Shown piece by piece: positions 1 through 9,736 of a stretch of 64,000 nt of DNA (position 1 is the stretch's first letter; each line of letters starts with the position of its first letter). The position numbers and the translations under genes were made by a program. Origin of the DNA: Ciborinia camelliae (lineage: Eukaryota > Ascomycota > Leotiomycetes > Helotiales > Sclerotiniaceae). The notes under the pieces were generated by a model. That model was not told where the DNA came from, did no database searches, and worked only from the letters and a program-made list of their open reading frames with translations. The stretch spans positions 404,012 through 468,011 of the forward strand of contig JANPYM010000009.1 of assembly GCA_025890175.1 (NCBI GenBank), read 5' to 3'.

Positions 1-29
1 GCTCGATCAACCTCGGCGTAACCTTCACC

Positions 30-1775
30 ATGTTATCTCGCACGCGTTTTCTCTCCTCCTTCCCTCACACATCCTCTCTTCTCAAATCCAAACCCAACTT
101 TTCAATCCGCACACTAGCTACTGAAGCCAAATCAACAAGCATGTCTTCCATGAATGCTATGAACTCCAAGAAAGAAGGAGACATCTCTTCTGTCTTCGTA
201 TCTCTCTCAGGTGCCGAAGCTACACCCCTCCCAGAACGTTTCGCCGATATCAAACGAAATCTCATCCGTGGTCACGAGGAAGCCGTTCAACAATCATTTA
301 CTCGTCTCATCAATCGTCTTATGTTTGAAAATCCCAAAGTTGCGAAATTGGGTCCGAGAATCGTTCCAACTGTCAATTTCCAAGATGTGGTTGAGAAAAA
401 TGTAAGTGAGGATTCATTGCAGGATATTAGAGACAAGGGTGTACTTGTTATTAGGGGTGTTGTCGATGAGAAGGTTGCGAGAGGTTATAAGGAGGAGGTC
501 GAGGAGTATGTTAAGTTGAATCCTAGTACTAAGGGTAAGTTATCTTTTTCTGTCTTTATCCCTTTTCATTCACTCTTCTGCCGAAATGAAACGAAAACTT
601 CTCTCTTGAGTATCAAATAGACACCTGCAGCCCGAGATGGATAAAGGCTGACAAACGCAGGCTTCCCAGCCAATGACCCCCAGGTCTACGAACTCTACTG
701 GTCACCACCACAAGTCAAGGCTCGTGCTCACCCCAATATGCTCACTGCCCAAAAGTTCCTCCTCAACCTTTGGCACTCCACCGACCCCAACTCCCCCATC
801 TCTCTTTCCCAACCAGTTATTTACGCCGACCGCGTCCGTATTCGTCGACCCGGTGATTCGGAATTTGCTCTTGGTCCTCATGCCGATGGTGGATCCGTTG
901 AGCGCTGGGAACCCAATGGTTACGGTATCAATGGAGTCTATGATTCTATCTTCCAAGGAAAATGGGAAGAGTTCGATCCATTTGAGTCTTCATCCCGTGT
1001 TCCTGCTGTTAGTGATCTCTACCATGGTGGAGGAAATTGTTCCATGTTCCGCATGTTCCAAGCGTGGCTCGGTATGTCTCACACCGCACCTGGCGAAGGC
1101 ACATTGATGGTCAATCCTCTGATCCAACTCACCACCGCCTACTTTCTGTTACGACCTTTCTTTGAGCCAATCAATAAATTGCCGAAGGGAAAGGAGACCG
1201 AATACACAGAAGAATTCCTCAGTCCCGAAAACTGGAGATTGATTCCATCTGATAGGATGACTACGTCGCTTCACGGCGCTACGCCCAGTCATGGACAGGA
1301 GATGACAGAGCAGTTGCATCCGCATTTGGATTTGAAGAATACTATGGTTCATGTTCCAACTATTAGACCGGGTGATTATGTTGCTTGGCACTGTGATAGT
1401 AAGTTCTTTCCTCCCCCTCTTTTGAACCCTTCGCTGATCTGTCTTCCCCCCACAGTGATCCACGCTGTAGACAAAACCCACACCGGCAAATCCGACAGTT
1501 CCGTCCTCTACATCCCCGCCTGCCCCCTCACTCCGATCAACGCCGAAGCACTCTCCCGCCAACGCGATACTTTCCTTGCCGGTGTACCAGGCCCCGATTT
1601 TCCAGGTGGAAAGGGTGAGAGCGAGCATATTGGTCGACCAGGTATCAAGGAAGTTGAAGAGTGGACTGGTGAGGATGGCTTGAGAGCTATGGGATTGAGT
1701 AGATTTGTTGCGAGTGAGGCGGGAGAGGGCGTTAAGAAGGCTGTGGAAGAGGGAAATAAGTATTTGGGTCTGTAG
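30..1775 (+). CDS. DUF1479 family protein, probably mitochondrial
   Basis: Three exons, 30-534, 661-1398 and 1456-1775, give 520 residues. Both introns are GT-AG, and the first has a CTGAC branch-like site just before its acceptor. The joins restore continuous reading through ANDPQVYELYW and HCDMIHAVDKTH. The protein reads as a DUF1479 (YbiU-like) member, a family with a double-stranded beta-helix fold like Fe(II)/2-oxoglutarate oxygenases. Its substrate is not known to me. Visible candidate metal or core segments are LGPHADGGSVERW and WHCDMIHAVDKT near the C-terminus. The first ~30 residues are rich in Arg, Ser and Leu with no acidic residue until ATEA, which fits a mitochondrial presequence (inference). 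The length is typical of the fungal family. A second in-frame Met (SSMNAMN) could be an internal start. Confidence 0.85.
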
Positions 1776-2537
1776 ATGAATATGGGGAGCGTGACGGGAT
1801 AGTTTGATGTGATATTCAAGGAATGACGAGTCTCAAATTGCACATATGAGGGCTTCAATGGCAGATCATTTAGGGAGGAGCGAGCATGGCATGGCACGGC
1901 GTCGGATTTTATTTTCATTCTGATCCGTTCAATTCTTCCCTTGGCAGGAAAGAAATATCCGATCAGGAGTCTTCTCACATACTAAATGAGAGGAAACATT
2001 AATGGGGGCAAAGCACAATGATAGGATACACCAAAAAGGAATCGAAACTTGTAGATAGCAATGAATGATATGGTCCAAAACATAAGTGTCGGTCAAGTAG
2101 ATTGGAGTTATTAGCCGATGTTAAGAGTGGTAAATGTGGAAGAAATCGTAAAAAGAAAACACCGCAGAATTCCGGTGTTTTGATTTCCAAGGCGGCTGGA
2201 TCTGGTGAAGGAAAGAGCGGATTGCTGTTTTCGGCAATCCACCAACCCCCGCCGCTTTCCATATAATAGACATCTCCAAATATTTCCTCAAAAATATCTA
2301 CATGTAAATCTCTTCTGGCAGGTTTATATATCCACACCAAATTCATATCTTCAATTTCCAGTATTGCTATATCTTACAATCAGCTATTGTCATTCACAAT
2401 TTGAAATTGTATTATCCGTAATTGTTTTTTTGCAGCCGGCTTAGCAATAGGAATGGTCATGCATTGGCTCATGTGTCTGGCAAAATAGTAGATTGAAAGG
2501 TAAAAGTCATGAGCTTTTCCATATCTTCAATATCAAG
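1776..2537. other. convergent spacer, no gene seen
   Basis: This spacer lies between the 3' ends of the DUF1479 gene and the ankyrin-HET gene. It is AT-rich, and the open frames in it are short with no recognisable protein. It should hold both 3' untranslated regions. Confidence 0.6.
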
Positions 2538-5294
2538 TCATACTTCAGCAGTCGCAGCTTTAACAAACAGATGTCCCCCAGAATTCTTCAGGATTGCTTC
2601 AAGTCCCTTATCATCCAGCCCAACAGCAAGATCCAATGCCGTTTTTTCATCCATATTAACTGCATTAACATTCGCACCTTTACTCAGTAATAACTTCACT
2701 ACAGTACCTTGTTGCTTGAGAACCGCCATATGAAGCGCAGTATTTTTCTGATGTTTCTCCGAAGCCGTAACATTTACATCGATCTCTTTACTGAGCAACA
2801 TCTGCATGATTATGTAATTTCCACATATGGCAGCTAAATGGATAGGTCTCAGACCATCCTCGCAAATCGTTTCTCGGTTCGCACCCGCATCGAGGAGATG
2901 GGAAACACTCTGCTCTTGTGCTCGATGGATGGAATTTCCAAGAGGTGTACGCATTCTGGTATCCTGCACATTTGGATCGGCTCCTTTGCTCACCAGAAAT
3001 TCTACTTCGGCATCGCTGGCAAATTCGGTGGCTTTCAGTAGTGGCGTCCACCCATAAGTAGGCTCTAAATTCATTTCGTAGCCGAGTTTAAGGAGTGGCG
3101 TCCATCCTACAAGTTGGGGTTTGGCGTTTATATCGGCGCCGTACTTGGAGAGAAGTTCCATGACTTTAACCCCTCCAACTCGTCCACTCGCTAATGTCAT
3201 GGGTGTCCCATCAATATTTGAGATGCTACTCTCTGGATCTGCACCCCTTGAGAGTAGAAGGTCAACGGCTATCTCATTGGCTTCATACGCAGCACTCATG
3301 AGAGCGGTATAACTGTAGCCATTTTGCTCTTCGATATTCGCTCCCTTGTCTAACAATATCCCCATTGACTCAGCTAACAATGTTTTTGTTGATTCGGATT
3401 GATCAACGTCCTGACTTGCGGCTAATGTGAGTGGTGTATCCTTCGATTTGTCTCTAGTGGAAATGGATAGGTTCTTCGCCTTCTTGGCAATAATCTCAAG
3501 AGCTTGCGCTGCCCCTCTTGCTGCAGCTACATGTAATGGGGTATATCCGCGCGCATCATAAGCTTCAATTAAATCCTTTTTATCAACCAAGGTCTTGATC
3601 GCCTCTATATCACCAAGTCTTACCGCCACATGAAGAGATGTTTCCCCTTCCTCTGGTTCCATATCTGGAAACCTACTAGCTTCGCTCTTGCAAAATGAAT
3701 CGTAGCAGTACTGATTGTAGAAATCACCATCTACATTAGGATTGCCATGTCGAACAAGTAGATCGACGAATTCCTCTCGATGAGCCCCAGGACTACCAAT
3801 AGTAGCAGCACAGTGAACTGCAACTTCCATATTGTGATGAGGGAGAGTCTCGGCTTTTTCCACGATTAAAACCGATCTTGCCCATTGTTTGCTATAGGTG
3901 GAAAAGGTGTTGACAGATAGAATATATCCAGCACCTTTAGATATCATTGTCTTTACAGCTTCAACCACTTCTGGCTCCTCATTTCGTGAGGTTACGATCT
4001 GGAGACTCGGCTCAATATTGCAATCCACTTCCAGGTTCAATCCAATTTTACCATACCGTGGCCTGGTATCACTGACAAACTTCTTAATCTTTAAAATGTA
4101 CCATTTTCCGCGAATGCCACGATTTTCCCACTCTAGTCGAGGGGTATCTGGACCTACACCTTCCAGCCCGGTGAGGTATGAAGGTGCCCATGCTGGGTTA
4201 AGTTTCATACGTCGTGATCCAGCGAACGCAGCGATAACAATCGTATCATTTTTCAAGGCGCGATAGATCATCTGCATTCCTTCTTCACGTGTCATCCCAT
4301 TCGTCCATTTCAAGCCTAGAACCGGGAAAAAGGCTCTTGCATAATCGATATCAGCCCCAGATTTACGATCGCCACATGCTGTGACAAGATCTCGAATTGT
4401 CAATCGATAGTCGCTTGACTTCGCCATTATAGCTAGCCACAGATATAATTGTCTATACTTTTCATCATCAACCAAATGAAGGGCTTTCAGATGTGAAATC
4501 ATATCAAAAAAGTTGACATTTCCAGTAGCTGTAACGACGATGGCTCTATTCGCAAGTTTGATTTCTTGAAAGGTCCAAACCCTCGTTGCCCATTTGCCAC
4601 AAGCAAGTGCCACGGCAACATCTGTCAGGTCCGTTGAGTGTAACTGCAAAACAAGAGCATCGAATATGAGTACAGCTTCTGCTTGGCCATAAACCGCCGG
4701 CATGGAATTGATCAAGTCAACCGTAAGTAATTCATCCTCGATGGGTGCCGTTGGCCAACCTCCAGGTATCACTAGCACGTCCGTCCATATCCACTCACTT
4801 TGAAGACCGGCTCGCTTCATTAGTTCGAACACTTTGACAATCTTTCTCGTTTCAAGTCCGCCGTATTGCTCTTCTCGCTGCAGTCCTTCGATCCACACGT
4901 GAGATAATGCTACGTATCCATCCTGTCGTAAAGACCACTCTCCTTTAACATTGACACAAAGCACAGCTCCGGTCCTTGCGGATTCTTCCACCATGGCACG
5001 AGGTGGACTAATACCATAAGGCTTCACGTCCCAGAGACTGGGCCACCATTTATGAAATGGTGTCATGTCATCTTCCTTGCTTGGGAGATTTGTGGGTTTG
5101 ACCTCGTCGGATTTGAAGAGACAGAATTCTGCATTTGGACGATTGACTTTCTCGAAAATCCTTTCCACATCCTCTAAGCTCCAGTGTTGCAGTCTCCCGA
5201 TTGCTAAAGAGCGTGCTTGTTCTGGTGAGACTCCATACCGTAGGAGTAGCTCCCACATTGTGAGGTGAGGACTTGGTGCTGTATACACTGGCAT
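2538..5294 (-). CDS. HET-like domain protein with C-terminal ankyrin repeats
   Basis: One uninterrupted frame of 918 residues. An N-terminal helical motif (residues about 20-50, YGVSPEQARSLA then SLEDVERIFEKV) is followed by a HET-like core. The block YVALSHVW (about 127-134) matches HET block 1. SEWIWTDVLVIPG (about 166-178) sits where HET proteins carry the WIDaiCINQ block but lacks the usual Cys-Ile-Asn-Gln. TRVWTFQE (about 237-244) matches block 3. ARAFFPVLGLKW (about 319-330) ends the core. From roughly residue 480 there are about ten ankyrin repeats (TPLHVAAARG, TALHMAVLKQ, LLLSKGANVN and similar). HET proteins trigger cell death in fungal non-self recognition, and ankyrins usually bind a partner. 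Whether this copy is active is unknown. It is head-to-head with a related ankyrin-less paralogue. GWTPLLK occurs twice about 23 residues apart, a small internal duplication. Confidence 0.8.
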   Translation of the reverse strand: MPVYTAPSPHLTMWELLLRYGVSPEQARSLAIGRLQHWSLEDVERIFEKVNRPNAEFCLFKSDEVKPTNLPSKEDDMTPFHKWWPSLWDVKPYGISPPRAMVEESARTGAVLCVNVKGEWSLRQDGYVALSHVWIEGLQREEQYGGLETRKIVKVFELMKRAGLQSEWIWTDVLVIPGGWPTAPIEDELLTVDLINSMPAVYGQAEAVLIFDALVLQLHSTDLTDVAVALACGKWATRVWTFQEIKLANRAIVVTATGNVNFFDMISHLKALHLVDDEKYRQLYLWLAIMAKSSDYRLTIRDLVTACGDRKSGADIDYARAFFPVLGLKWTNGMTREEGMQMIYRALKNDTIVIAAFAGSRRMKLNPAWAPSYLTGLEGVGPDTPRLEWENRGIRGKWYILKIKKFVSDTRPRYGKIGLNLEVDCNIEPSLQIVTSRNEEPEVVEAVKTMISKGAGYILSVNTFSTYSKQWARSVLIVEKAETLPHHNMEVAVHCAATIGSPGAHREEFVDLLVRHGNPNVDGDFYNQYCYDSFCKSEASRFPDMEPEEGETSLHVAVRLGDIEAIKTLVDKKDLIEAYDARGYTPLHVAAARGAAQALEIIAKKAKNLSISTRDKSKDTPLTLAASQDVDQSESTKTLLAESMGILLDKGANIEEQNGYSYTALMSAAYEANEIAVDLLLSRGADPESSISNIDGTPMTLASGRVGGVKVMELLSKYGADINAKPQLVGWTPLLKLGYEMNLEPTYGWTPLLKATEFASDAEVEFLVSKGADPNVQDTRMRTPLGNSIHRAQEQSVSHLLDAGANRETICEDGLRPIHLAAICGNYIIMQMLLSKEIDVNVTASEKHQKNTALHMAVLKQQGTVVKLLLSKGANVNAVNMDEKTALDLAVGLDDKGLEAILKNSGGHLFVKAATAEV

Positions 5295-5732
5295 GGCGAT
5301 ATAGGTTCATAGATTCTCTCATGGATCAAGGACTGTAGGTCTTTGGAAGCAGAATTTCATCTTGAAATGCAACCTCTCTTGAGAATTCATAATGGCTTTG
5401 ATGTGGTTATCATTCCGCAGCTGCCTGTTGTACCTCGTGCGGCTGGAATGAATTGTGGCTGGCTGAATACACTAGCTCCGAATATGTCTTGGCTTGGCTT
5501 GTGAACATAGACTTGGCAACTCAGATAAATACTGCCTGATATCCAAAGCTTGCCAAATTCCTCAAAATGTCATTCATAGCGTCAAACAATGTTTCCATCA
5601 TCTTTTTAGACAAACTTTTGATATCCGACAGAATCAATTGCCGGGAGCCCGGCTAATCAATCTGTTCCCCTATTCTATTACACGAAAAGGTGAATTCCAA
5701 GATCTTGGATAAATTATATATTTACAGGAAAC
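5295..5732. promoter_or_regulatory. divergent promoter of the HET-like pair
   Basis: The 438 bases between the two start codons must hold both promoters and 5' leaders. It is AT-rich with no convincing open frame. The arrangement would allow co-expression of the two paralogues (inference). Confidence 0.5.
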
Positions 5733-6950
5733 ATGAATGAATTAATCGAAGGATATGGTATTGGGCCAAACCGCGCCCGGTATGTGGCTGAGTCTGCTCT
5801 GAAAAAATTCTCCCAAGAAGATGTTAGACGCATTTTATCACAACTGAAACCACTGCCCAATACCCCAGGATCCAGCAATCCCTGCGGACCGGTCTTCAAT
5901 CGTTATGTACCTTTTCCCCTTTGGATGAACGTACTTCTGTGGAGTTTAAGATCCCTCGGAATTGTTTGTCTGTTACCCATTCAAGTAGGAGCTGCTGCAG
6001 TACTCCTTTCCCGCGGGCGCATTGCTCCCATTTGGAAAGAGATCCCTCGTCCCAGCATCGAATTAATCGCGTGGGCTGGCGAGTTTTATAAATTTATTAA
6101 AGCGCCGTTGAGACTCGTCGAGGAGTCGATCCGGAGAGAAGCGGCTCTGTGCGTTAATAGAAATGGGAAGTTCAGTGTCAAATATGAGGGGTATACCGTC
6201 ATGTCTCATGTCTGGGGCGAGACGATGGGTTGGCAAACACCCGATGCATGGGGACCTGTTGATCTTGAATTACGCAAGAAGGGAATACCGCTGGCGCATT
6301 TTCTGCGCTTCTTTGATCGATGTGACGCTGAATGGCTGTGGGTTGATATCATCGCCATGCCTGAGGTACTCGACGATATGGAAACAGCAGAGAAGGAAAA
6401 CGTGGAAAGATTGAGGATCGGAGTCATCAACTGTTTACGCAACATATATATCAAATCAGACAAATTGGTGGTTCTTGACACTTTACTACTGCGACTCAAT
6501 ACGCGAAGTCCTATCGATGTCGCAGTTACGCTATCTTTGAGTTTCTGGATGACACGTTTATGGACCTGGATCGAAGCCAGACTGGCCCCGAAAGTCATGA
6601 TCCAAACGGCCGATTGGAGCATCGATCTCGACTCCATCCTTGAGCTATTGGGCAAAACGGTCCTGAATGAAGAACATCGATATCACGGGATCTTACGACG
6701 TCTCTGGACTCTTCGAGAAGAGACGCTGAATCTTCTGGCGCCTTCGTCACTGGTGGAGAGTGCGTACATGGGCTGTGCGAGTCGCTTTACAGAGGTCGAG
6801 GTTGATGTTGCGAGAGCCCTGTATCCTTTGTTGGGCTTGAAGTGGGAGTATGCGTGGACTCTGGAGCAGGGCTTTCGGCATATCTTGCTTGCTTATCCAC
6901 AGGAAGAAGAGTGGGTGGTGAAGTATCGCGAGATGGATTTCGGTGGCTGA
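5733..6950 (+). CDS. HET-like domain protein, no ankyrins, possible membrane segment
   Basis: One uninterrupted frame of 405 residues, paralogous to the neighbour on the other strand. The N-terminal motif YGIGPNRARYVA then SQEDVRRILSQL (residues about 8-38) aligns with the neighbour's. A hydrophobic stretch (about 62-92, around NVLLWSLRSLGIVCLLP) has no counterpart in the neighbour and could be a membrane hairpin or helix. The HET-like blocks follow: RLVEESIRREAALCVN, YTVMSHVWG (about 154-162), EWLWVDIIAMPE (about 200-211) and TRLWTWIE (about 274-281). ARALYPLLGLKW comes near the end, and the protein stops about where the neighbour's ankyrin half begins. As in the partner, the Cys-Ile-Asn-Gln part of block 2 is missing, so this is a divergent HET subfamily. 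A role in incompatibility or cell death is inferred from the family only. Confidence 0.75.
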   Translation: MNELIEGYGIGPNRARYVAESALKKFSQEDVRRILSQLKPLPNTPGSSNPCGPVFNRYVPFPLWMNVLLWSLRSLGIVCLLPIQVGAAAVLLSRGRIAPIWKEIPRPSIELIAWAGEFYKFIKAPLRLVEESIRREAALCVNRNGKFSVKYEGYTVMSHVWGETMGWQTPDAWGPVDLELRKKGIPLAHFLRFFDRCDAEWLWVDIIAMPEVLDDMETAEKENVERLRIGVINCLRNIYIKSDKLVVLDTLLLRLNTRSPIDVAVTLSLSFWMTRLWTWIEARLAPKVMIQTADWSIDLDSILELLGKTVLNEEHRYHGILRRLWTLREETLNLLAPSSLVESAYMGCASRFTEVEVDVARALYPLLGLKWEYAWTLEQGFRHILLAYPQEEEWVVKYREMDFGG

Positions 6951-7756
6951 GATATATATGTACGGGAGTTCAATTCTCTTCATTTATAATTTGATGATTC
7001 GTCTTGGATTGAATGATGGGAAAGTAACATTATTCATCAGAGAATCTATCCGCAATGGAGCTCAAGTATAAAATGACTTCATCCTACCATAATGTTGGCA
7101 TATTAGCATAGAACAACTGTCTGTATACATGGAACTGATATCATAAAATTCGAATAGAACCCAGTTATATATTGAAGCCAAGACAAATCTTCAACTCTAG
7201 CATTCAGCTCTTCACAAGACCGATTCCACAAACAATAATACTCCTACCAAGTCAAGTAAAAGACCACACCTCCTGTAGTTGTAGGATGCTTTCTTAACAT
7301 AGACTGTGAATGCTACTGCTGAGATAGATAAAGGGGTCCAGGTTCCAAGTGATATTGTGGATTCCCAGGGTGTTGAGAAGTTAGATGATCCTGTATCTAA
7401 AGTTAATAAGTTAAACATATACATACGGTTCCGGGAACTTTAGAAATATACGATTCCTGGAACCTTAGGAATAATAGCTTAGGTTCCGGGAATCTTATGG
7501 ATTGCGATTTCGCAGTTACGAAGCCAGAGCTCAGAAGAAGAGAGATCAAGTCAGAGGGACAAGCAGTGATTAAGCCAGCGATGATCAGGCTGATGATTAT
7601 TGTAGACATACTCTGGTCCAACTTATTTGCTATACTTGTGGTTTGGATACTAGCTACTGTAGACTTAAAGGTTTCTTCTCTTATAGTATTATTGTATTAT
7701 TTGCATCTGCAGAAACCAAAACCAGAAGAGGGTCTCTACCTAGACAAAAGGTCATA
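6951..7756. other. convergent spacer with a TTCCKGGAA cluster
   Basis: This lies between the 3' ends of the ankyrin-less HET-like gene and the CAP gene. Three copies of a palindrome-centred motif lie within 71 bases (see the repeat entry at 7427-7497). The 107-codon plus-strand frame at 7497-7820 runs antisense into the CAP gene and is not recognisable, so I do not call it a gene. Confidence 0.5.
7427..7497. repeat. three spaced copies of TTCC[G/T]GGAA
   Basis: The copies start at about 7427, 7452 and 7482 and read GGTTCCGGGAACTT, GATTCCTGGAACCTTA and GGTTCCGGGAATCTTA. Each contains the palindrome TTCC-N-GGAA followed by a CTTA-like tail. The spacing is 25 and 30 bases. Confidence 0.75.
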
Positions 7757-9065
7757 TTATATGGTAATTGAACCGACCATAACAACAACAGAGCCGAGAA
7801 TCATTGCAAGGAGATTATGATGCAGCTTATTTCCCACGCCTTCACTATCCGCACCAGTGGCACGAGTATTGGCAGCAGTACTCGTTGTACTAGGTGTACT
7901 GGGTGTACTTGTACTCGTCACACTGCTCAGTCCAAACCCACTAGCAGCCACCACTCCTTCGCCCAAACTTCCGGATTCTAACTCTCCCACATTATTTTTC
8001 CAGTCGGAGGAGGTTCCTATATTTCCTTTGGGATAGTATTCACACAGTATAAATTGTGCCATTTCGATTGAAGAAGGAGGATAGGGGTTGGGTGATGATC
8101 CGGGTGCTAGGATATGATTTCATATTAGCATTATAACTTAGACCCTTCGCTGGATTGCGCAACTTCGAGTCACCAATCAACAGGAGATCTTAATCTTCAA
8201 AAGCCGGTCGAAAGTATGGACAGGGAAGAACTCACGACAATTATTCCAAGCACACCCGAGTTGTGTCGTACTCTTCCATACCATCTGAGTAAACTCCCTT
8301 GTAGAATTATTCGGTCCTGGGTCCGACCAATTATAAAATTGACGCTGTAATCCCATGTCATTCATGATCCCGAAGACGCTCATGGGCACATTGGATATAT
8401 AGATTTTGCCTATGCCGGGGGTTACCTATGATCCCAAGAATAAGTCCAACGATCGATATTTCAACAAGCCACTAATAAAGCGATGCTTCATATGAAGAAG
8501 AAGAATAACATACCTCAAAACTCCAGACACATCCAGCTACCCAGTTTGAACTGGCATTAGCTAAAGCATCATTCCAAACTAGAGGATCTGCTCCATGTGC
8601 AGCTCGATACCAATTGTGAGCCCGAAGAATTTGAATTTGGAATTGCTCGGGAGTGCTGAATCCTATTTCTGCCGAGGAAGCTTGTGTATTTAGAGGTTGT
8701 ACTAAGATCTCAGTTTGAGTGATGCTGGAAGTGGTTGAAGAAGCAGCTTGGGAGTCATTTTCGCTGAGACTGCGTAAAGTTTCTGTCAAGGAAAGTGGAA
8801 GTGGAGTTTTGATTGTAGGAGAAGAAGCGGTTTTCGCCAATGCAGTGATAGATGCCTGTGATACGAAACTTAAACGAGATGCTATGGTCGCTGATAAAGT
8901 CGTGACGGATATAGGCACCAAGGTTTTCATATCAAACACCGTTTCGATATCTGCGGACCTTGCCTTCTCCAATGTCAATGGGGTCAAGACTTCGAAACTT
9001 TCTTGTGGCACTGCAATTGCGAAGCCAAATGCCAAAATGACAGAGATCAAGACAGAAAGATACAT
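7757..9065 (-). CDS. CAP/PR-1-like (SCP) secreted protein with predicted GPI anchor
   Basis: Three exons, 9065-8514, 8425-8236 and 8106-7757, total 363 residues. I chose the start at 9065 because MYLSVLISVILAFGFAIA is a clean signal peptide, while a longer frame upstream would bury it. After a Ser/Thr-rich region comes a CAP domain: RAHNWYRAAHGADPLVWN, FTQMVWKSTTQLGC and the CAP2-like FILCEYYPKGN. A Ser/Thr stalk (STSTPSTPSTTSTAA) and a C-terminal hydrophobic tail (LLAMILGSVVVMVG) indicate GPI anchoring. Two usual cavity positions look changed: the GENLA-type segment reads GKIYI, and the His of GHFTQ is Glu (REFTQ). CAP proteins in fungi bind sterols or act at the cell surface. Which applies here is unknown. 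Confidence 0.8.
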
Positions 9066-9736
9066 GATGACTACCAATGGTATTGTTCGACCGCGTTCTT
9101 TTGAGATATATATGCCAAGAGCTTCACTGGTTTTGACCTTTGAAGTTGAAGATTTATCATAAAGTAAGATCGATCCCGAATAGAAACCAATTGAAGCCAA
9201 AATCCTGGTCTATAATCAAAAGAAATGAAGAATTGTGAAGTATCCTTCACTAATAAGTACCAAGAAATATCTTGAGTTCAAATATATGAAGATGTTGTTT
9301 CAAGAACTCATGTTTTGTATTGCTTTAGGGAATTAATCTCAACAACTTTTTCTTAGCGCCGTTTTGTGAAGTCAACATAACACTCTCATCCGGAAAAGCA
9401 TTTCATACCATTCGAGGCATTTCTTTATTCTCTCCTCTGCCATTCTCTGACACCTTGGTCTTGATGGAAACTCTAACCCTTTTCTGACTTCACTGCTACA
9501 TACCTTGTGAGGTGTTTTCCTTCTAGCTAGATAATTCACTTCCAATACCTAAGGTACATACTTTCAAACTTTCAGATTGTGAGTTATCAAATGATAAAAC
9601 TGGGTTCAAGTTGTAGGTACTTACATATTATATTGCCCAGCCAATCCCGATGGACATATTTTTATTCATTTGATTCATCAGTTAACAAGTATACATAACA
9701 TTTACATTTTCAACTCCCAACCCAAGAGAACCCTTT
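9066..9736. other. spacer between CAP and LYS4 genes
   Basis: It should hold the CAP gene promoter and the LYS4 3' untranslated region, since both genes lie on the minus strand. It is AT-rich, and I see no further gene or repeat. Confidence 0.5.

Noticed and set aside
7497..7820. 107-codon plus-strand frame next to the TTCCKGGAA cluster
   Set aside because: It runs antisense into the 3' end of the CAP gene, has no recognisable domain, and its hydrophobic middle is what AT-rich sequence gives by chance.
8472..9200. CAP protein starting at 9200 with 45 extra residues
   Set aside because: The extra N-terminus would place a polar stretch before the signal peptide. The ATG at 9065 begins exactly at the signal peptide.
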